Shown here: one piece after another, positions 28,019 through 37,165 of the stretch | Layout of the letters: the number at the start of each line of letters is the position of its first letter | Position numbering within the stretch: position 1 is the stretch's first letter | Assembly (NCBI RefSeq): GCF_052115025.1 | Contig: NZ_JBFRFW010000002.1 | Span: 434,001-498,000, forward strand | Length of the DNA stretch: 64,000 nt | Reading direction: 5' to 3' | Source of the DNA: Bradyrhizobium_A sp052115025 | GTDB lineage: Bacteria > Pseudomonadota > Alphaproteobacteria > Rhizobiales > Xanthobacteraceae | The notes under the pieces: model-generated | Database searches by the model: none | Told to the model about the DNA's origin: nothing | Seen by the model: the letters and a program-made list of their open reading frames with translations, nothing else | Program-made: the position numbers and the translations under genes

Positions 28019-29580
28019 CCGCCGCCGCCACCTCCTCGGCGGCGGTCCCGGGCTTTCGCCGCAACATGGTGACGATCTGCGCCATGACGGCGACCATCAT
28101 GCAGGCGCTCGACACCACGATCGCCAACGTCGCGCTGCCCTACATGCAGGGCACGCTGTCGGCGTCGCAGGACCAGATCAACTGGGTCCTGACGTCCTAC
28201 ATCGTCGCCGCTGCAATCATGACCGCGCCGGTCGGCTGGATCGCCAACCGCTTCGGCCGCAAGCGCATCTTCATCATCTGCGCCGCCGGCTTCACGGTGG
28301 CCTCGGTGCTGTGCGGCCTTGCCCAGGATATTACCCAGATGGTGCTGTTCCGCCTGCTGCAGGGCGTGTTCGGCGCCGCGCTGGTGCCGCTGTCGCAGGC
28401 GGTGATGCTCGATTCCTACGCGCTGCATGAGCGTGCCACCGCGATGTCGATCTGGGGCATGGGCGTGATGATGGGCCCGATCATGGGCCCCTCGCTCGGC
28501 GCCTGGCTGACCGAGACCTACTCCTGGCACTGGGTGTTCTTCGTCAATCTGCCGTTCGGCGCCCTCACCGTGCTCGGCCTTGCCACCTTCATGGAAGAGA
28601 CCAAGCCGAACACCGCGCTGAAGTTCGACTGGTTCGGCTTTGCAGCCCTCGCGGTCGGCATCGGCGCGATGCAGATCGCGCTCGACCGCGGCGAGCAGCT
28701 GGCGTGGTTCGAATCGCCGGAGATCATCGCCGAGACCATCATCTCGATCGCCGGCTTCTACTATTTCTTCGCCCACTCCCTGACCACGCCCAAACCGTTC
28801 GTGCAGTTCGCGATCTTCCGGGATCGCAACTTCATCAGCGGCTGCGTGTTCATGACGGTGATGGGCCTCGTGCTGTTCTCGACCATGGCGCTGTCGTCGC
28901 CCTACCTGCAGAACGTCATCGGCTACCCGATCATCACCGCCGGCCTGCTGCTCGCCACCCGTGGCAGCGGCACCTTCGTGGCGATGATGCTGGTCGGCCG
29001 GCTGATGAAATACTTCGAGGCGCGCACGCTGATCATCACCGGGCTGTCACTGATGACGGTGTCACTGTTCATGATGACCGGCTTCACCGACCAGACCCAG
29101 GCTCCGACCATCATCGGCTGGAGCGTCGCGCAGGGCTTCGGCCTTGGCCTCGTGTTCGTGCCGCTCAGCACAGTGTCGTTCCTGACACTGCCGCCGCAGC
29201 TACGCACCGACGGCACCGCCATGCTGACACTGCTGCGCAATGTCGCGAGCTCGGTCGGCATCTCGGTGGTGATCGCCGAGCTGACCCAGGGCGGCCGGCG
29301 CTATTACGCGATCCTCAACGAACACATCACGCCGTTCAACAACGCGATGCAGATGCCGGACGTGGCGCGGATGATCAACATGAACACCGACGCCGGCCGG
29401 GCGCTGGCGGACGCGATGCTGCAGGTCCAGGCCCAGATCATCGCGTTCGCGCGCGACTACCAGCTGGTCATGATCGTGACGTTGTGTTCGATCCCGCTGG
29501 CGCTGATGATCGGCTCGACCAAGGCGGCGCTGCGCAAGCAGACGCAAGCCGCCTCCGATCACGCGGCGGTGATGGATTAG
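28015..29580 (+). CDS. DHA2-family MFS multidrug transporter (EmrB/QacA type)
   Basis: The inner-membrane pump partner of the preceding adaptor. The 521-residue MFS protein has about fourteen hydrophobic segments. DHA2 signatures are LDTTIANVALPYMQG in the first helix, NWVLTSYIVAAAIMTAPVGWIANRFGRKR, the loop and helix-5 stretch GAALVPLSQAVMLD, and MGPIMGPSLGAWL. It starts with GTG in a GTGA overlap with the adaptor stop. MarR, EmrA and EmrB form one tightly packed operon likely exporting hydrophobic toxicants with a TolC-type outer-membrane channel encoded elsewhere. Confidence 0.93.
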   Translation: MTAAATSSAAVPGFRRNMVTICAMTATIMQALDTTIANVALPYMQGTLSASQDQINWVLTSYIVAAAIMTAPVGWIANRFGRKRIFIICAAGFTVASVLCGLAQDITQMVLFRLLQGVFGAALVPLSQAVMLDSYALHERATAMSIWGMGVMMGPIMGPSLGAWLTETYSWHWVFFVNLPFGALTVLGLATFMEETKPNTALKFDWFGFAALAVGIGAMQIALDRGEQLAWFESPEIIAETIISIAGFYYFFAHSLTTPKPFVQFAIFRDRNFISGCVFMTVMGLVLFSTMALSSPYLQNVIGYPIITAGLLLATRGSGTFVAMMLVGRLMKYFEARTLIITGLSLMTVSLFMMTGFTDQTQAPTIIGWSVAQGFGLGLVFVPLSTVSFLTLPPQLRTDGTAMLTLLRNVASSVGISVVIAELTQGGRRYYAILNEHITPFNNAMQMPDVARMINMNTDAGRALADAMLQVQAQIIAFARDYQLVMIVTLCSIPLALMIGSTKAALRKQTQAASDHAAVMD

Positions 29581-29757
29581 GTGCGGACCGGAGCTTAGTC
29601 CTAGCGATCCGTCGAAGACGGATCGCGCTGGCCGGGCATGACGGAGAACAGCGGGCAATCCGTGTGCTTCAACAACGGCTTGAAAATGCGGGCTGCATTT
29701 TCCAGTCAGACTCTCAGCGTGACGGATCACGTCGATCGAACTTCAGCTCATCACGCG

Positions 29758-30375
29758 TCAGTGCACACGCACGAAGGTGCTGAACTGAAAATTCTGCACC
29801 GACTGCCACGGCGTGGCGTGCTGGTGCCGGCGGCTGTCGACCGGCGTGAAGGCGGGCCCGAGCAGCGTCGCGAGGCTGTCGGTGCTGTGCCGCGTCACCG
29901 GCAGGCCGCTGCATTTCTCGGGTCCATCGAGCGCGAAGGTGCCGATGATGGCATGACCGCCGACCTTCAAGGCCTGTTTGAGCCGCGCGAGATACGCCGC
30001 CTGCTCTGCGGGCGCCGTGAGGAAGTGGAAGGCGGCGCGGTCGTGCCAGACATCGTAAGTTGCCGGCGGCTGCCAGGCGGTGACGTCGGCGACGATCCAG
30101 TTGACGCGCCCGGCCGCTTCGCCGAGCCGCGCCTGCGCCGTCGCGAGCGCGGCGGACGACAGATCCAGCACGGTGAGAGCGCGGTGGCCGCGCGCCAGCA
30201 GGGCATCGACCAGCCGCGACGCGCCGCCGCCGATATCGACGATCGCCGACGCCGCCGTGGCACCGGTCAGCGCGATCAGCGCCAGCGACGGCGCGGGATC
30301 GTCCTGGAACCAGCTGACGTCGCGCTCGCCCTTGGTGCCGTAGACGGTGTCCCAATGGGTCTGTCGGTCGGTCAT
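29758..30375 (-). CDS. Class I SAM-dependent methyltransferase
   Basis: A 205-residue small methyltransferase. Motif I is VDIGGGASRLVDALL (about 43-57), followed by LTVLDLSSAAL, a WHDRAAFHFLTAP post-II motif, and GGHAIIGTFALDGPEKCSGLPV. This layout matches thiopurine-methyltransferase-like and trans-aconitate-type enzymes, but the substrate is not determinable. I start at the ATG at 30375 (MTDRQTHWDTVYGTKGERDV), where conserved sequence begins; the frame continues upstream across the next gene's leader. It is divergent from the KASIII-like gene. Confidence 0.85.
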   Translation of the reverse strand: MTDRQTHWDTVYGTKGERDVSWFQDDPAPSLALIALTGATAASAIVDIGGGASRLVDALLARGHRALTVLDLSSAALATAQARLGEAAGRVNWIVADVTAWQPPATYDVWHDRAAFHFLTAPAEQAAYLARLKQALKVGGHAIIGTFALDGPEKCSGLPVTRHSTDSLATLLGPAFTPVDSRRHQHATPWQSVQNFQFSTFVRVH

Positions 30376-30550
30376 GGTGTCAGCCTCTTCTTCGCCCATC
30401 GTCACTCTGCCGCGTGAGATAGGATGCCACGCGCCCGCCGTCGAGGGCCGACGCGGCGGCGGGCCGCCTCCTCCAGATTGTCTCGCAGGTTGTCTCGCCG
30501 CGCCGTGCACCCTAAGCTGGTGTTTTGCCATCGGAGGCCTGCCCGCCCGC

Positions 30551-31531
30551 ATGACGGTCCTTCCCGTGTCCATCACCGCGACCGGCATCTACACGCCTCG
30601 CACCTCGATTCCCTCCGCAGACATCGACAGCGCCAACGCCTGGCCGCAGGGCCGCAGCGAGAAGCTGACCGGCGTCGCCCGCCGCGGCGTGGCGGCGGAG
30701 GACGAGAGCGCGTCGCTGATGGCGAGCGAAGCGGTGCGCGCAGCGCTCGCCGCCGACGCCGCCGACACGCTCGACCGCCTGGTGGTGGCCTCGATCATGG
30801 CCGAGCAGCCGATCCCGACCACGGCGACGCTGGCGGCGCGCCGGCTCGGCCTCGACGGCATCACCGCCTATGACGTCAACGCCTCGTGCCTGGGATTCCT
30901 GCAGGCCGTCGAGGGCGCGGCCGCGGCGATTACGCTCGGCACCTCCGCCAAGGCCGCCGTGGCCGCAGTGGATCTGGCGACGCTCGGCCTCGACCGCGCG
31001 GACCCGGCGACGGCGCCGCTGTTCGGCGATGGCGCCGCCGCCGCGGTGCTGCGGCGCTCCGACGGCGCGTCCGCGATCCTCGCGCTGCGGCTCGAAACCT
31101 ATCCCGACGGCGCCGAGCTCTGCGAAATCCGCGCCGGCGGCTCGCGCTGGAATGCGCGCCAGCCGCCGCCTTCGACCAAGGATTATCTGTTCCGCATGAA
31201 CGGCGCGGCGCTGGCGCGCCTCGCCATGGCGCGGCTGCCGGACTTCATCACGCGGGTGCTGGCAGAGGCTGGCGTGCGACTCGACGACATCGCCTGCATC
31301 ATGCCGCACCAGGCAAGCCGCCTCGGCCTGCGCTTTCTCGAGCGCCTGCTCGGCGGCAAGCGCGCCGCGATGGTCGACATCCTCGCCGACCACGGCAACC
31401 AGGTCAGCGTGTCGCTGCCGACCGCGCTCCACCACGCCGTCACCACCGGCCGCCTGCGCCGCGGCGACCTCGGCCTGATGCTCGGCACCGCCGCCGGCTT
31501 CGGCATGGGCGCGATGGTGTTCAGGTATTGA
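30551..31531 (+). CDS. 3-oxoacyl-ACP synthase III-like condensing enzyme
   Basis: A 326-residue thiolase-superfamily enzyme (FabH/OleA type) that would condense acyl-thioesters by decarboxylative or head-to-head Claisen chemistry. The catalytic triad is complete: Cys113 (VNASCLGF), His253 (IMPHQAS) and Asn283 (HGNQVSV). The C-terminal half carries GTAAGFGMGAMVFRY. It stands apart from any fatty-acid synthesis operon and instead begins a set of genes for an MBL hydrolase, adenylate-forming enzyme, SDR and glycosyltransferases, so it is probably a specialised condensing enzyme. Start at the ATG at 30551, where MTVLPVSITATGIYTP fits the family. Confidence 0.88.
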   Translation: MTVLPVSITATGIYTPRTSIPSADIDSANAWPQGRSEKLTGVARRGVAAEDESASLMASEAVRAALAADAADTLDRLVVASIMAEQPIPTTATLAARRLGLDGITAYDVNASCLGFLQAVEGAAAAITLGTSAKAAVAAVDLATLGLDRADPATAPLFGDGAAAAVLRRSDGASAILALRLETYPDGAELCEIRAGGSRWNARQPPPSTKDYLFRMNGAALARLAMARLPDFITRVLAEAGVRLDDIACIMPHQASRLGLRFLERLLGGKRAAMVDILADHGNQVSVSLPTALHHAVTTGRLRRGDLGLMLGTAAGFGMGAMVFRY

Positions 31532-31989
31532 GGCGTGGCGGGGTGGTGCGGCGTTTGAACAACGTGATCTGTCAGTCTTCAAGGCCTGCTTCGTTCGCCC
31601 GTGCCTCGGATCGGGACATGGGGCGTCTTCACATATTCTGCGTCATCACCGGGCCGACGCGAAGCGTCGAGACCCGGTGATCCAGCTTTACGATCTCTCG
31701 TCGTGTGGCAAGGCAGCTGGATTGCCGGGTCAAGCCCGGCAATGACGCAGTGGGTGTGGCGAGCGCCGCAAATAAGCCGGACAGCTGTAGGACAAGCCCG
31801 GCCACGACAGAGAAAACCGGAAAGCACGGCCTTGTCACGATGGTCCGACATTTGTCCCGGTCATGACGGGTTCAACAGCAATCGCTCTGTTTCATCGGCT
31901 GCTTTTTATGTCAGACTCTCAGGGGTGACGGATCCCATCTGAACATCCATCCATCCCGCTTGTAAGCCCCTCTTCAGGTCCCCAAACCC
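31532..31989. other. Intergenic region with dispersed repeat
   Basis: These 458 bases hold one complete dispersed palindromic element (31640-31768) and about 220 bases of leader before the MBL gene. No open frame is convincing. Confidence 0.5.
31640..31768. repeat. Dispersed GTCATCACCGGG...CCCGGCAATGACGC element, second copy
   Basis: This copy matches the element at 22017-22140 along its length, from GCGTCATCACCGGGCCGACG to CCCGGCAATGACGCAGTGGG, including the internal GACGCGAAGCGTC palindrome. It differs mainly in a short central stretch. Confidence 0.85.
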
Positions 31990-32826
31990 TTGCGCGTCGA
32001 ACTCGATCTCATGGTCTGCGGCAGTTGCCAGCATCCGACCTGCATGGTGACGGGGCGGGCCGGGCTTGGCCGCACGACATTTCCGGCCCTGGTCGGGCGC
32101 ATCAGCCATCCGACGCGCGGCACGGTGTTGTTCGACACCGGCTATGGCGAGGCGCTGCGCACGGCGAGCGATCCGGTTGCCCGGCTCTACCGCCGTTTCC
32201 TGCCCTACCAGCTCGCGCCGGGGGAGGCCTGTGTGCACCAGCTCGCCGCGGCGGGTGTCGCCGCCGGCGACGTTCATGCCATCGTGCTGTCGCACCTGCA
32301 TCCCGACCATGCCGGCGGCCTCGCCGATTTTCCAAAAGCCAAGGTCTACCTGTCGCGCCGGGCGTTCGAGGCGCGCGCGCCGGCCGGCTTCGGCGCCCGC
32401 CTGCGCGCCGGGCTGATCCGCGACCTGTTTCCGACCGACCTCGGCGAACGCGCCACCTTTTTCGAGGACGCACCACAGGTGACGACCGCGCACGACGACG
32501 AGTTTGCCGAGGGCGCCGACGTGTTCGGCGACCGCAGCGTGATCGCCGTGCCGCTGCCCGGCCATGCACCGGGACAGTTCGGCATCCGCATCGAAACCAC
32601 TGGCGGGCGCGACGTGTTTCTCGCCGCCGACGCCGCGTGGCTGTCGCTGTGCTACCGCGAGCAGCTCGAGCCGCTGGCGCCGGCGCGCGCCTTCATCGAC
32701 GATTATGCGGCGTACCTGCAGACCCTGGCGCGCCTGCAGCGCTTTGCGCAGCAGCGCCCCGACGTGCTGATCGTGCCGTCGCACTGCTTCACCGCGATCG
32801 AGGAGACGCGGCGTGAGCTTGCTTGA
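31990..32826 (+). CDS. MBL-fold metallo-hydrolase
   Basis: A 278-residue metallo-beta-lactamase-fold protein with the metal motif SHLHPDHAGG (HxHxDH), a third ligand in PLPGHAPGQFG and a bridging Asp in FLAADAAW. The layout and size resemble lactonase- and Ahl-type hydrolases, but the substrate is unknown. I keep the TTG at 31990; an ATG at 32011 would remove seven residues. Its last 14 bases overlap the start of the adenylate-forming gene, so the two products probably act together. Confidence 0.85.
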   Translation: MRVELDLMVCGSCQHPTCMVTGRAGLGRTTFPALVGRISHPTRGTVLFDTGYGEALRTASDPVARLYRRFLPYQLAPGEACVHQLAAAGVAAGDVHAIVLSHLHPDHAGGLADFPKAKVYLSRRAFEARAPAGFGARLRAGLIRDLFPTDLGERATFFEDAPQVTTAHDDEFAEGADVFGDRSVIAVPLPGHAPGQFGIRIETTGGRDVFLAADAAWLSLCYREQLEPLAPARAFIDDYAAYLQTLARLQRFAQQRPDVLIVPSHCFTAIEETRRELA

Positions 32827-34039
32827 CGCCGTCACCGCATTCACGCGCGCCAAACTGCGGGCGCGCTCGCCGCGCCGGCTCGCCGCCGCCACGGGTCCTG
32901 CGCCCGATGCGTCGGCCCCCATCGTCAGCCCGCAGGACTATCGCGGCCACTTCGCCGCCTGGAACACGCTGGGCCTTGGTCTCACAGAGGCGCGCGAACT
33001 CGCGCGGCGCGAGGCGGCGGGCGAGCCGACCGGCCATCCGGATCTGAGCTTCGGGCTCTCCACCGGAACGCTCGGCGATCCCGGCGTGTTCATCGCGTCG
33101 CGTCGCGACCGCGCGCGCTGGCTCGGCACGTTCCTCGCCCGCGTGCTGGCGAGTGGCGAGCTCGTCGACTTCGTACGCGCAGGCCGTGTCGCCGTGCTGC
33201 TGCGCCATGACAGCCGCCTCTATCACCAGACGCAGACGCGCACCGCGTTCTTCCCGCTCGGGCGCGGCGTCGAGGCCGTGGCGGAAGGCCTCGCCGCATT
33301 CCGGCCCAACATCATCGTCGGCCCGCCCTTCGCGCTGCGGCGCATCGTCGAGAGCGCGACGTTCGCGCACGCACCATGGCAGGTCCGCCTGATCGTCGCC
33401 GGCGGCGAGCCGCTGTGGCCCGAGGACGAGGCGCTGCTGCGCGCGCGGCTCGGCGCGCCGGTGCGCCAGGTCTATCAGGCGGCGGAAGGCTTTTTCGGCG
33501 CGAGCTGCGCGCATGGCCGGCTGCATCTCAATGTCGACATCGTGCAGATCGAGCGCGCCACGTTCACGCAAGCGCCCGAGCGCTTCATCCCCATCGTCAC
33601 CGACATGACCCGCCATGGCCCGCAGCGCCTGCTGCGCTATCGCACCGACGACATCGCGATCGACGCGAACGGGCCCTGCCCGTGCGGCTCGGCGCTGCCG
33701 TCGATCACGGCGATCGAGGGCCGCCTGTCGGACGCGATCGTGACGCCGTCGGGCACGCTGGCGTTCCCGCGTGCCATGCATGCGGCGATTGCACCGGAGA
33801 TCGACAGCCAGCCGTTCCAGCTGGTGCAGACGGACGCGGCGCGCCTGACGCTGCATTTGCCCGAGCGCGTTGCGCCCGCTGCCGCCCGCCGCGCCGCGGA
33901 GGCGGCAGCCGCCAGCACCGGCTGCGAGGTCGCGACCGCACCGCTGGCGCTGCCGCCGCTCGACGACAAGTTCCGGCGGTTCGCGCGGCGCCTGCCGCAC
34001 GTGGCGGATGTTGCGGCCCGGCTATCGTTTCGCACGTAG
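32813..34039 (+). CDS. Adenylate-forming enzyme (F390 synthetase/PaaK-like)
   Basis: A 408-residue member of the ANL superfamily, shorter than classical acyl-CoA ligases. Visible features are FGLSTGTLGDPGVFIAS, matching the Ser/Thr/Gly-rich P-loop region (about 79-95), VAGGEPLWPEDEALLRARLGAPVRQVYQAAEGFF around the A5 motif (about 200-230), and LLRYRTDDIAI as the A7 hinge region. A CPCG pair near 284-287 is like the one in F390 synthetase-type proteins. It would activate a carboxylate as acyl-AMP, perhaps the KASIII product. It starts at a GTG preceded by GAGGAGA and overlapping the MBL gene. Confidence 0.82.
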   Translation: MSLLDAVTAFTRAKLRARSPRRLAAATGPAPDASAPIVSPQDYRGHFAAWNTLGLGLTEARELARREAAGEPTGHPDLSFGLSTGTLGDPGVFIASRRDRARWLGTFLARVLASGELVDFVRAGRVAVLLRHDSRLYHQTQTRTAFFPLGRGVEAVAEGLAAFRPNIIVGPPFALRRIVESATFAHAPWQVRLIVAGGEPLWPEDEALLRARLGAPVRQVYQAAEGFFGASCAHGRLHLNVDIVQIERATFTQAPERFIPIVTDMTRHGPQRLLRYRTDDIAIDANGPCPCGSALPSITAIEGRLSDAIVTPSGTLAFPRAMHAAIAPEIDSQPFQLVQTDAARLTLHLPERVAPAAARRAAEAAAASTGCEVATAPLALPPLDDKFRRFARRLPHVADVAARLSFRT

Positions 34040-34099
34040 GGGCCGGCTGGTCCGCTGGCGCTGCAAGCGTGGCTAGCGCCACAGTTGATGAGTCGATCG

Positions 34100-34141
34100 A
34101 GATTCCGGGTCACGCCGCAGGCGTCAACCCGGAATCTCGGC
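34100..34141. repeat. Small palindromic repeat
   Basis: GAGATTCCGGGTCACGCCGC and the inverted CAACCCGGAATCTCGG form a stem of about twelve pairs. Relatives occur near 62210-62345. It overlaps the 3' end of the minus-strand glycosyltransferase gene and may terminate the convergent transcripts. Confidence 0.7.
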
Positions 34142-35389
34142 CGGACGTCCGCCGACCGCGCTGTCGACCGCGGCAAGGAACGCCTCGCGCGGGCGGTAGC
34201 GTGCCGCGGCGTGGGCGAGGGCTGGCAGGGCGGGAAACAGCTGCGGCTGCAGCGCGCGGTCGAGGGCGGCCAGCGTTTGCGTGCTCGCAAGACGCGCCGC
34301 GCGCAGGCCCGCGCCCATGGCGACGATGCGGGCGGCGAAATCGAACTGGTCGTAATCGTGCGGCACGACCACGGCGGGCTTGCCCGCTGCGATGGTCGCA
34401 TAGGTGACGCCGGCGCCGCCATGGTGGATGACCGCATCGAACGCGGCGAGCTGTGTGTCATAGGGCACGAAGGGCAGCAGCACGGCGTTATCAGCCACCG
34501 ATTGCGCCGCGATGCTCGGATCGGTCGTGCCGAGGCTGCCGACAAAGGTGACACCGGGCCGCGCCGCGGCGAGAGTTCCGATGTCGTTCGCGAGCGTTGC
34601 CTTGGCCCAAGGCAGGTGGGTGCCGAGAGTCACCAGCACGCGCGGCCGGCCCGGCGGCAGTGGCACGGGGGCGATCGCTTCGGGATGACGATAGAGCGGG
34701 CCGATCATGGCGAAGGCCGCCGGCCAGTCGCGCGCGAACTCGAGCTCCGTCAGGCCGAAGCCGAGAATGGCTGTCGGCGAATAGCAGGTCTCGCTGCCGT
34801 CGGGGCGGTAGAGCCGCGCGCCGAGCGCGGCGAGCTCGCGGCGTGTTGCCAGTGCAAACGCCGTCTTCATGGTGCGGACGAAGCGCCAGCCAGCGGCATC
34901 GCGCAGGCGATGCAGCGGGCCATCGCCCGCGCCCCAGCCGCCGAGATAGGACGGCGGGCCGCGGCGGCCTTCGATGGCGAAGGGCGTGGCGATGGTGGTG
35001 ATCCAGGGCAGGCCGAGCGCGGTGGCGGCAAGCCCGGCGGAGACCGCGACGGAATCGGCGACCACGAGATCGGGCGGGTCCACGCGCCACAGCGCCAGCA
35101 GCTCGTCCCGCGCGAGGCGCGCGACGGCGAGCGAGCGGCGCAGCTGCGCCAGCAGCCGCAGCGGATGGCTGCGCACCGGCTGCGCGGTGTCGGCGATTGC
35201 CTCCAGCAGCGGGCCTTCGAGGCAATCGAGCGTGACGGTGGCGAGCCCGCGCGCGGCGACGGCGGCGCGCTTGCGCGCGCCGGTGATCACGCTCACCTCA
35301 TGGCCGGCGTCCCGCGCCGCCTCGACCAGTTCGAGCAGCGGATTGAGATGGCCGGCGAAGGGCGGCGCGACAAAGGCGATGCGGGTCAT
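34124..35389 (-). CDS. UGT/MGT-like glycosyltransferase (GT1)
   Basis: A 421-residue GT-B-fold enzyme. The N-terminal acceptor domain starts MTRIAFVAPPFAGHLNPLLELV. The C-terminal donor domain has LVTLGTHLPWA and the nucleotide-sugar motif FDAVIHHGGAGVTYATIAAGKPAVVVPHDYDQ (split here in two parts for reading: HHGGAGVTYATIAAGKP and VVVPHDYDQFDFA). It resembles enzymes glycosylating lipids, macrolides or carotenoids. The start overlaps the stop of the preceding gene by four bases (ATGA). It is the last gene of a minus-strand operon with an SDR, a GT21-like enzyme and an alpha/beta-hydrolase-like protein. Confidence 0.88.
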   Translation of the reverse strand: MTRIAFVAPPFAGHLNPLLELVEAARDAGHEVSVITGARKRAAVAARGLATVTLDCLEGPLLEAIADTAQPVRSHPLRLLAQLRRSLAVARLARDELLALWRVDPPDLVVADSVAVSAGLAATALGLPWITTIATPFAIEGRRGPPSYLGGWGAGDGPLHRLRDAAGWRFVRTMKTAFALATRRELAALGARLYRPDGSETCYSPTAILGFGLTELEFARDWPAAFAMIGPLYRHPEAIAPVPLPPGRPRVLVTLGTHLPWAKATLANDIGTLAAARPGVTFVGSLGTTDPSIAAQSVADNAVLLPFVPYDTQLAAFDAVIHHGGAGVTYATIAAGKPAVVVPHDYDQFDFAARIVAMGAGLRAARLASTQTLAALDRALQPQLFPALPALAHAAARYRPREAFLAAVDSAVGGRPAEIPG

Positions 35390-36027
35390 CGGCGCGCGCC
35401 CGCGAAGAACGCCGCAATCGCGGCCCGGGTGGCATCATCGGTGTAATAATCGAGATGGCCGCAGCGCGGGCGGACATCGACCGCGCCGCGCCACAGCGCG
35501 CGGCTCCAGATATCGCCGCGGCCCTGCACCACCAGCATGCCGGCGAGCCGGCCGGCCGGCGGCAGGCGCCCCGCCGGACCGACGACCGCGGCCCAGATCT
35601 CCGGACCTTGCGCCGGCAGATGGGCGAGCGCATCGGCCAGCAGGTCGATGCCGCAGCTGCCGGTGACCAGGAAGAGACGGCGCCCGGTGCGCGCCAGCAG
35701 CGTGCCGACGCTGGCGGCGAGGCCGGCGCGGTAGACGGGATGGCCGCGTGCCCACAGCCACTGCCGCGCATTGCGCAGGCTGGCAAGCGCGATCGGCACC
35801 GCGCCAGCCGCCGGCGCCGCGAAATCCGCATGCCAGGGAAAGCCGACCGGCGTCATCACCACATCCGCGGGCGCGACGGCATCGAGAAAGGCGCGCTTGT
35901 CGGCGGGCAGCGCGCTGGTGGTGAAATCACTCTGGCCGGTGAGGAGACACAGCCGCCGCGCCGCCGGAGGCAGCAGGAAGCCGGCGGGATCGAGCCTGGC
36001 GAGGCGCTGCGCGTAGCTGTCAGCCAT
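35386..36027 (-). CDS. Small alpha/beta-hydrolase-like protein
   Basis: A 213-residue protein I cannot name with certainty. A possible nucleophile elbow is LVTGSCGIDLL (Ser124), with Asp172 in VVQGRGDIWS and His191 in CGHLDYYTDD in the order and spacing of an alpha/beta-hydrolase triad. No signal peptide is seen. It starts at an ATG overlapping the end of the GT21-like gene by eight bases and its stop overlaps the next glycosyltransferase start, so translation is coupled on both sides. Its place in the pathway suggests deacylation or hydrolysis of an intermediate. Confidence 0.7.
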   Translation of the reverse strand: MADSYAQRLARLDPAGFLLPPAARRLCLLTGQSDFTTSALPADKRAFLDAVAPADVVMTPVGFPWHADFAAPAAGAVPIALASLRNARQWLWARGHPVYRAGLAASVGTLLARTGRRLFLVTGSCGIDLLADALAHLPAQGPEIWAAVVGPAGRLPPAGRLAGMLVVQGRGDIWSRALWRGAVDVRPRCGHLDYYTDDATRAAIAAFFAGARR

Positions 36028-37165
36028 CGACGATCCGCCGCCCTTCGAGGGTGATGGCGCGGTCACGCCAGCGGATGCGGTGCGGCAGGAGGCTTGCGGA
36101 CAGCGCATGCAGCGGCAGCAACAGCTCGGCAGCGATCTCGAAGGGAATGTCTGACAGCGGCGTCGCGCGGCCGGTGAGCCGCCGCACCAGCGCACGTGTC
36201 GCCAACGCCTTCGCGACCAGCAGGACGATCGCCACCGCGACGGCCGATGCGGACACGCACAGGCTCGCCAGCAGCAGCGGCAGCACCAAAAATTCGGGCA
36301 GCACCACCAGCAGCGCGATGCCCGGCGACAGGTTGTCGCGGAGATAGAGCCGGGCGAACACCATCCAGCGCCGCATCAGCGCGAACCAGTGGCGCGCGCC
36401 CTGCACCGTGGTGATGACCGTGACCGGCTGGCTCGACTGCACGATGCGCCCGCCGGCATCGAGAAACAGCCGCGCCAGCGCATAATCGTCGGTGACCTCG
36501 TGGACGATGCGCGCGAAGCCTCCGCGCGCGCGGAGGTCAGCGGTGCGCATCAGCGAGAACATGCCGTTGATGGTGCGCGCGAGACCCAGGCGGGCGGCGG
36601 GCAGATAGGTCAGCGCCGAACTGGCATTGACAAAGCCGGTAACGAGCCGCGAGCTAAGGGTGGCGCGCGCGGCATAGAGCGGCAGGCCGGTGACGAGCAC
36701 GCCGGGGCCGGCCTGCGCCGCGACACGGCCGAGGGCGCCGGGCGGCAGGATGGTGTCGTCGTCGAGCACCGCGACAAACGCGGTCGCGACATGATCAAGC
36801 CCCGCCGCGAGCTTGACGCTCTTGGGATTGAGCCCGGCCGGCGGGCGCGGCGCGATCACGACGGTCGTCGCCGGATGGCTTGTTGCCGCCAGCGCCTGCC
36901 GCGCCGCGGCCTGGCCCGCCGCATCGTCGTCGTCGACCAGCCAGAGGAAGCGCGCCGCCGGCGCGTGGCGCAGGTTGGCTTCCAGGCAGCCCTGCAGCGC
37001 GGGATCGCCGCCGAGGATCGGCTGCAGCACGGTGACGGCTGTTTCATCGCCCACGGCCGTCAGCCGTGCCTGCGCCGCGATCTCGCGCAGCGCCAGCCCG
37101 CGGCGCACGAGATCGAGGCCGACGAACGACACTGCGAGAACGCCAAAGACGATGGCCGCCGTCAC
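36020..37165 (-). CDS. GT21-like membrane glycosyltransferase
   Basis: A 381-residue GT2/GT21-fold enzyme similar in layout to ceramide glucosyltransferase and HpnI. One N-terminal membrane segment is followed by a catalytic domain with ILGGDPALQGCLEANLRH, an FVAVLDDDTILPPGALG stretch carrying the DxD, an EVTDDYALARLF acidic motif and RRWMVFARLYLRDN, equivalent to the (Q/R)xxRW motif. C-terminal hydrophobic helices (about 265-320) complete it. It would transfer a sugar to a lipid at the inner membrane. Start is a GTG in a GTGA overlap with the SDR stop; the frame is open upstream only as a shadow of the SDR gene. Confidence 0.85.
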   Translation of the reverse strand: MTAAIVFGVLAVSFVGLDLVRRGLALREIAAQARLTAVGDETAVTVLQPILGGDPALQGCLEANLRHAPAARFLWLVDDDDAAGQAAARQALAATSHPATTVVIAPRPPAGLNPKSVKLAAGLDHVATAFVAVLDDDTILPPGALGRVAAQAGPGVLVTGLPLYAARATLSSRLVTGFVNASSALTYLPAARLGLARTINGMFSLMRTADLRARGGFARIVHEVTDDYALARLFLDAGGRIVQSSQPVTVITTVQGARHWFALMRRWMVFARLYLRDNLSPGIALLVVLPEFLVLPLLLASLCVSASAVAVAIVLLVAKALATRALVRRLTGRATPLSDIPFEIAAELLLPLHALSASLLPHRIRWRDRAITLEGRRIVDG

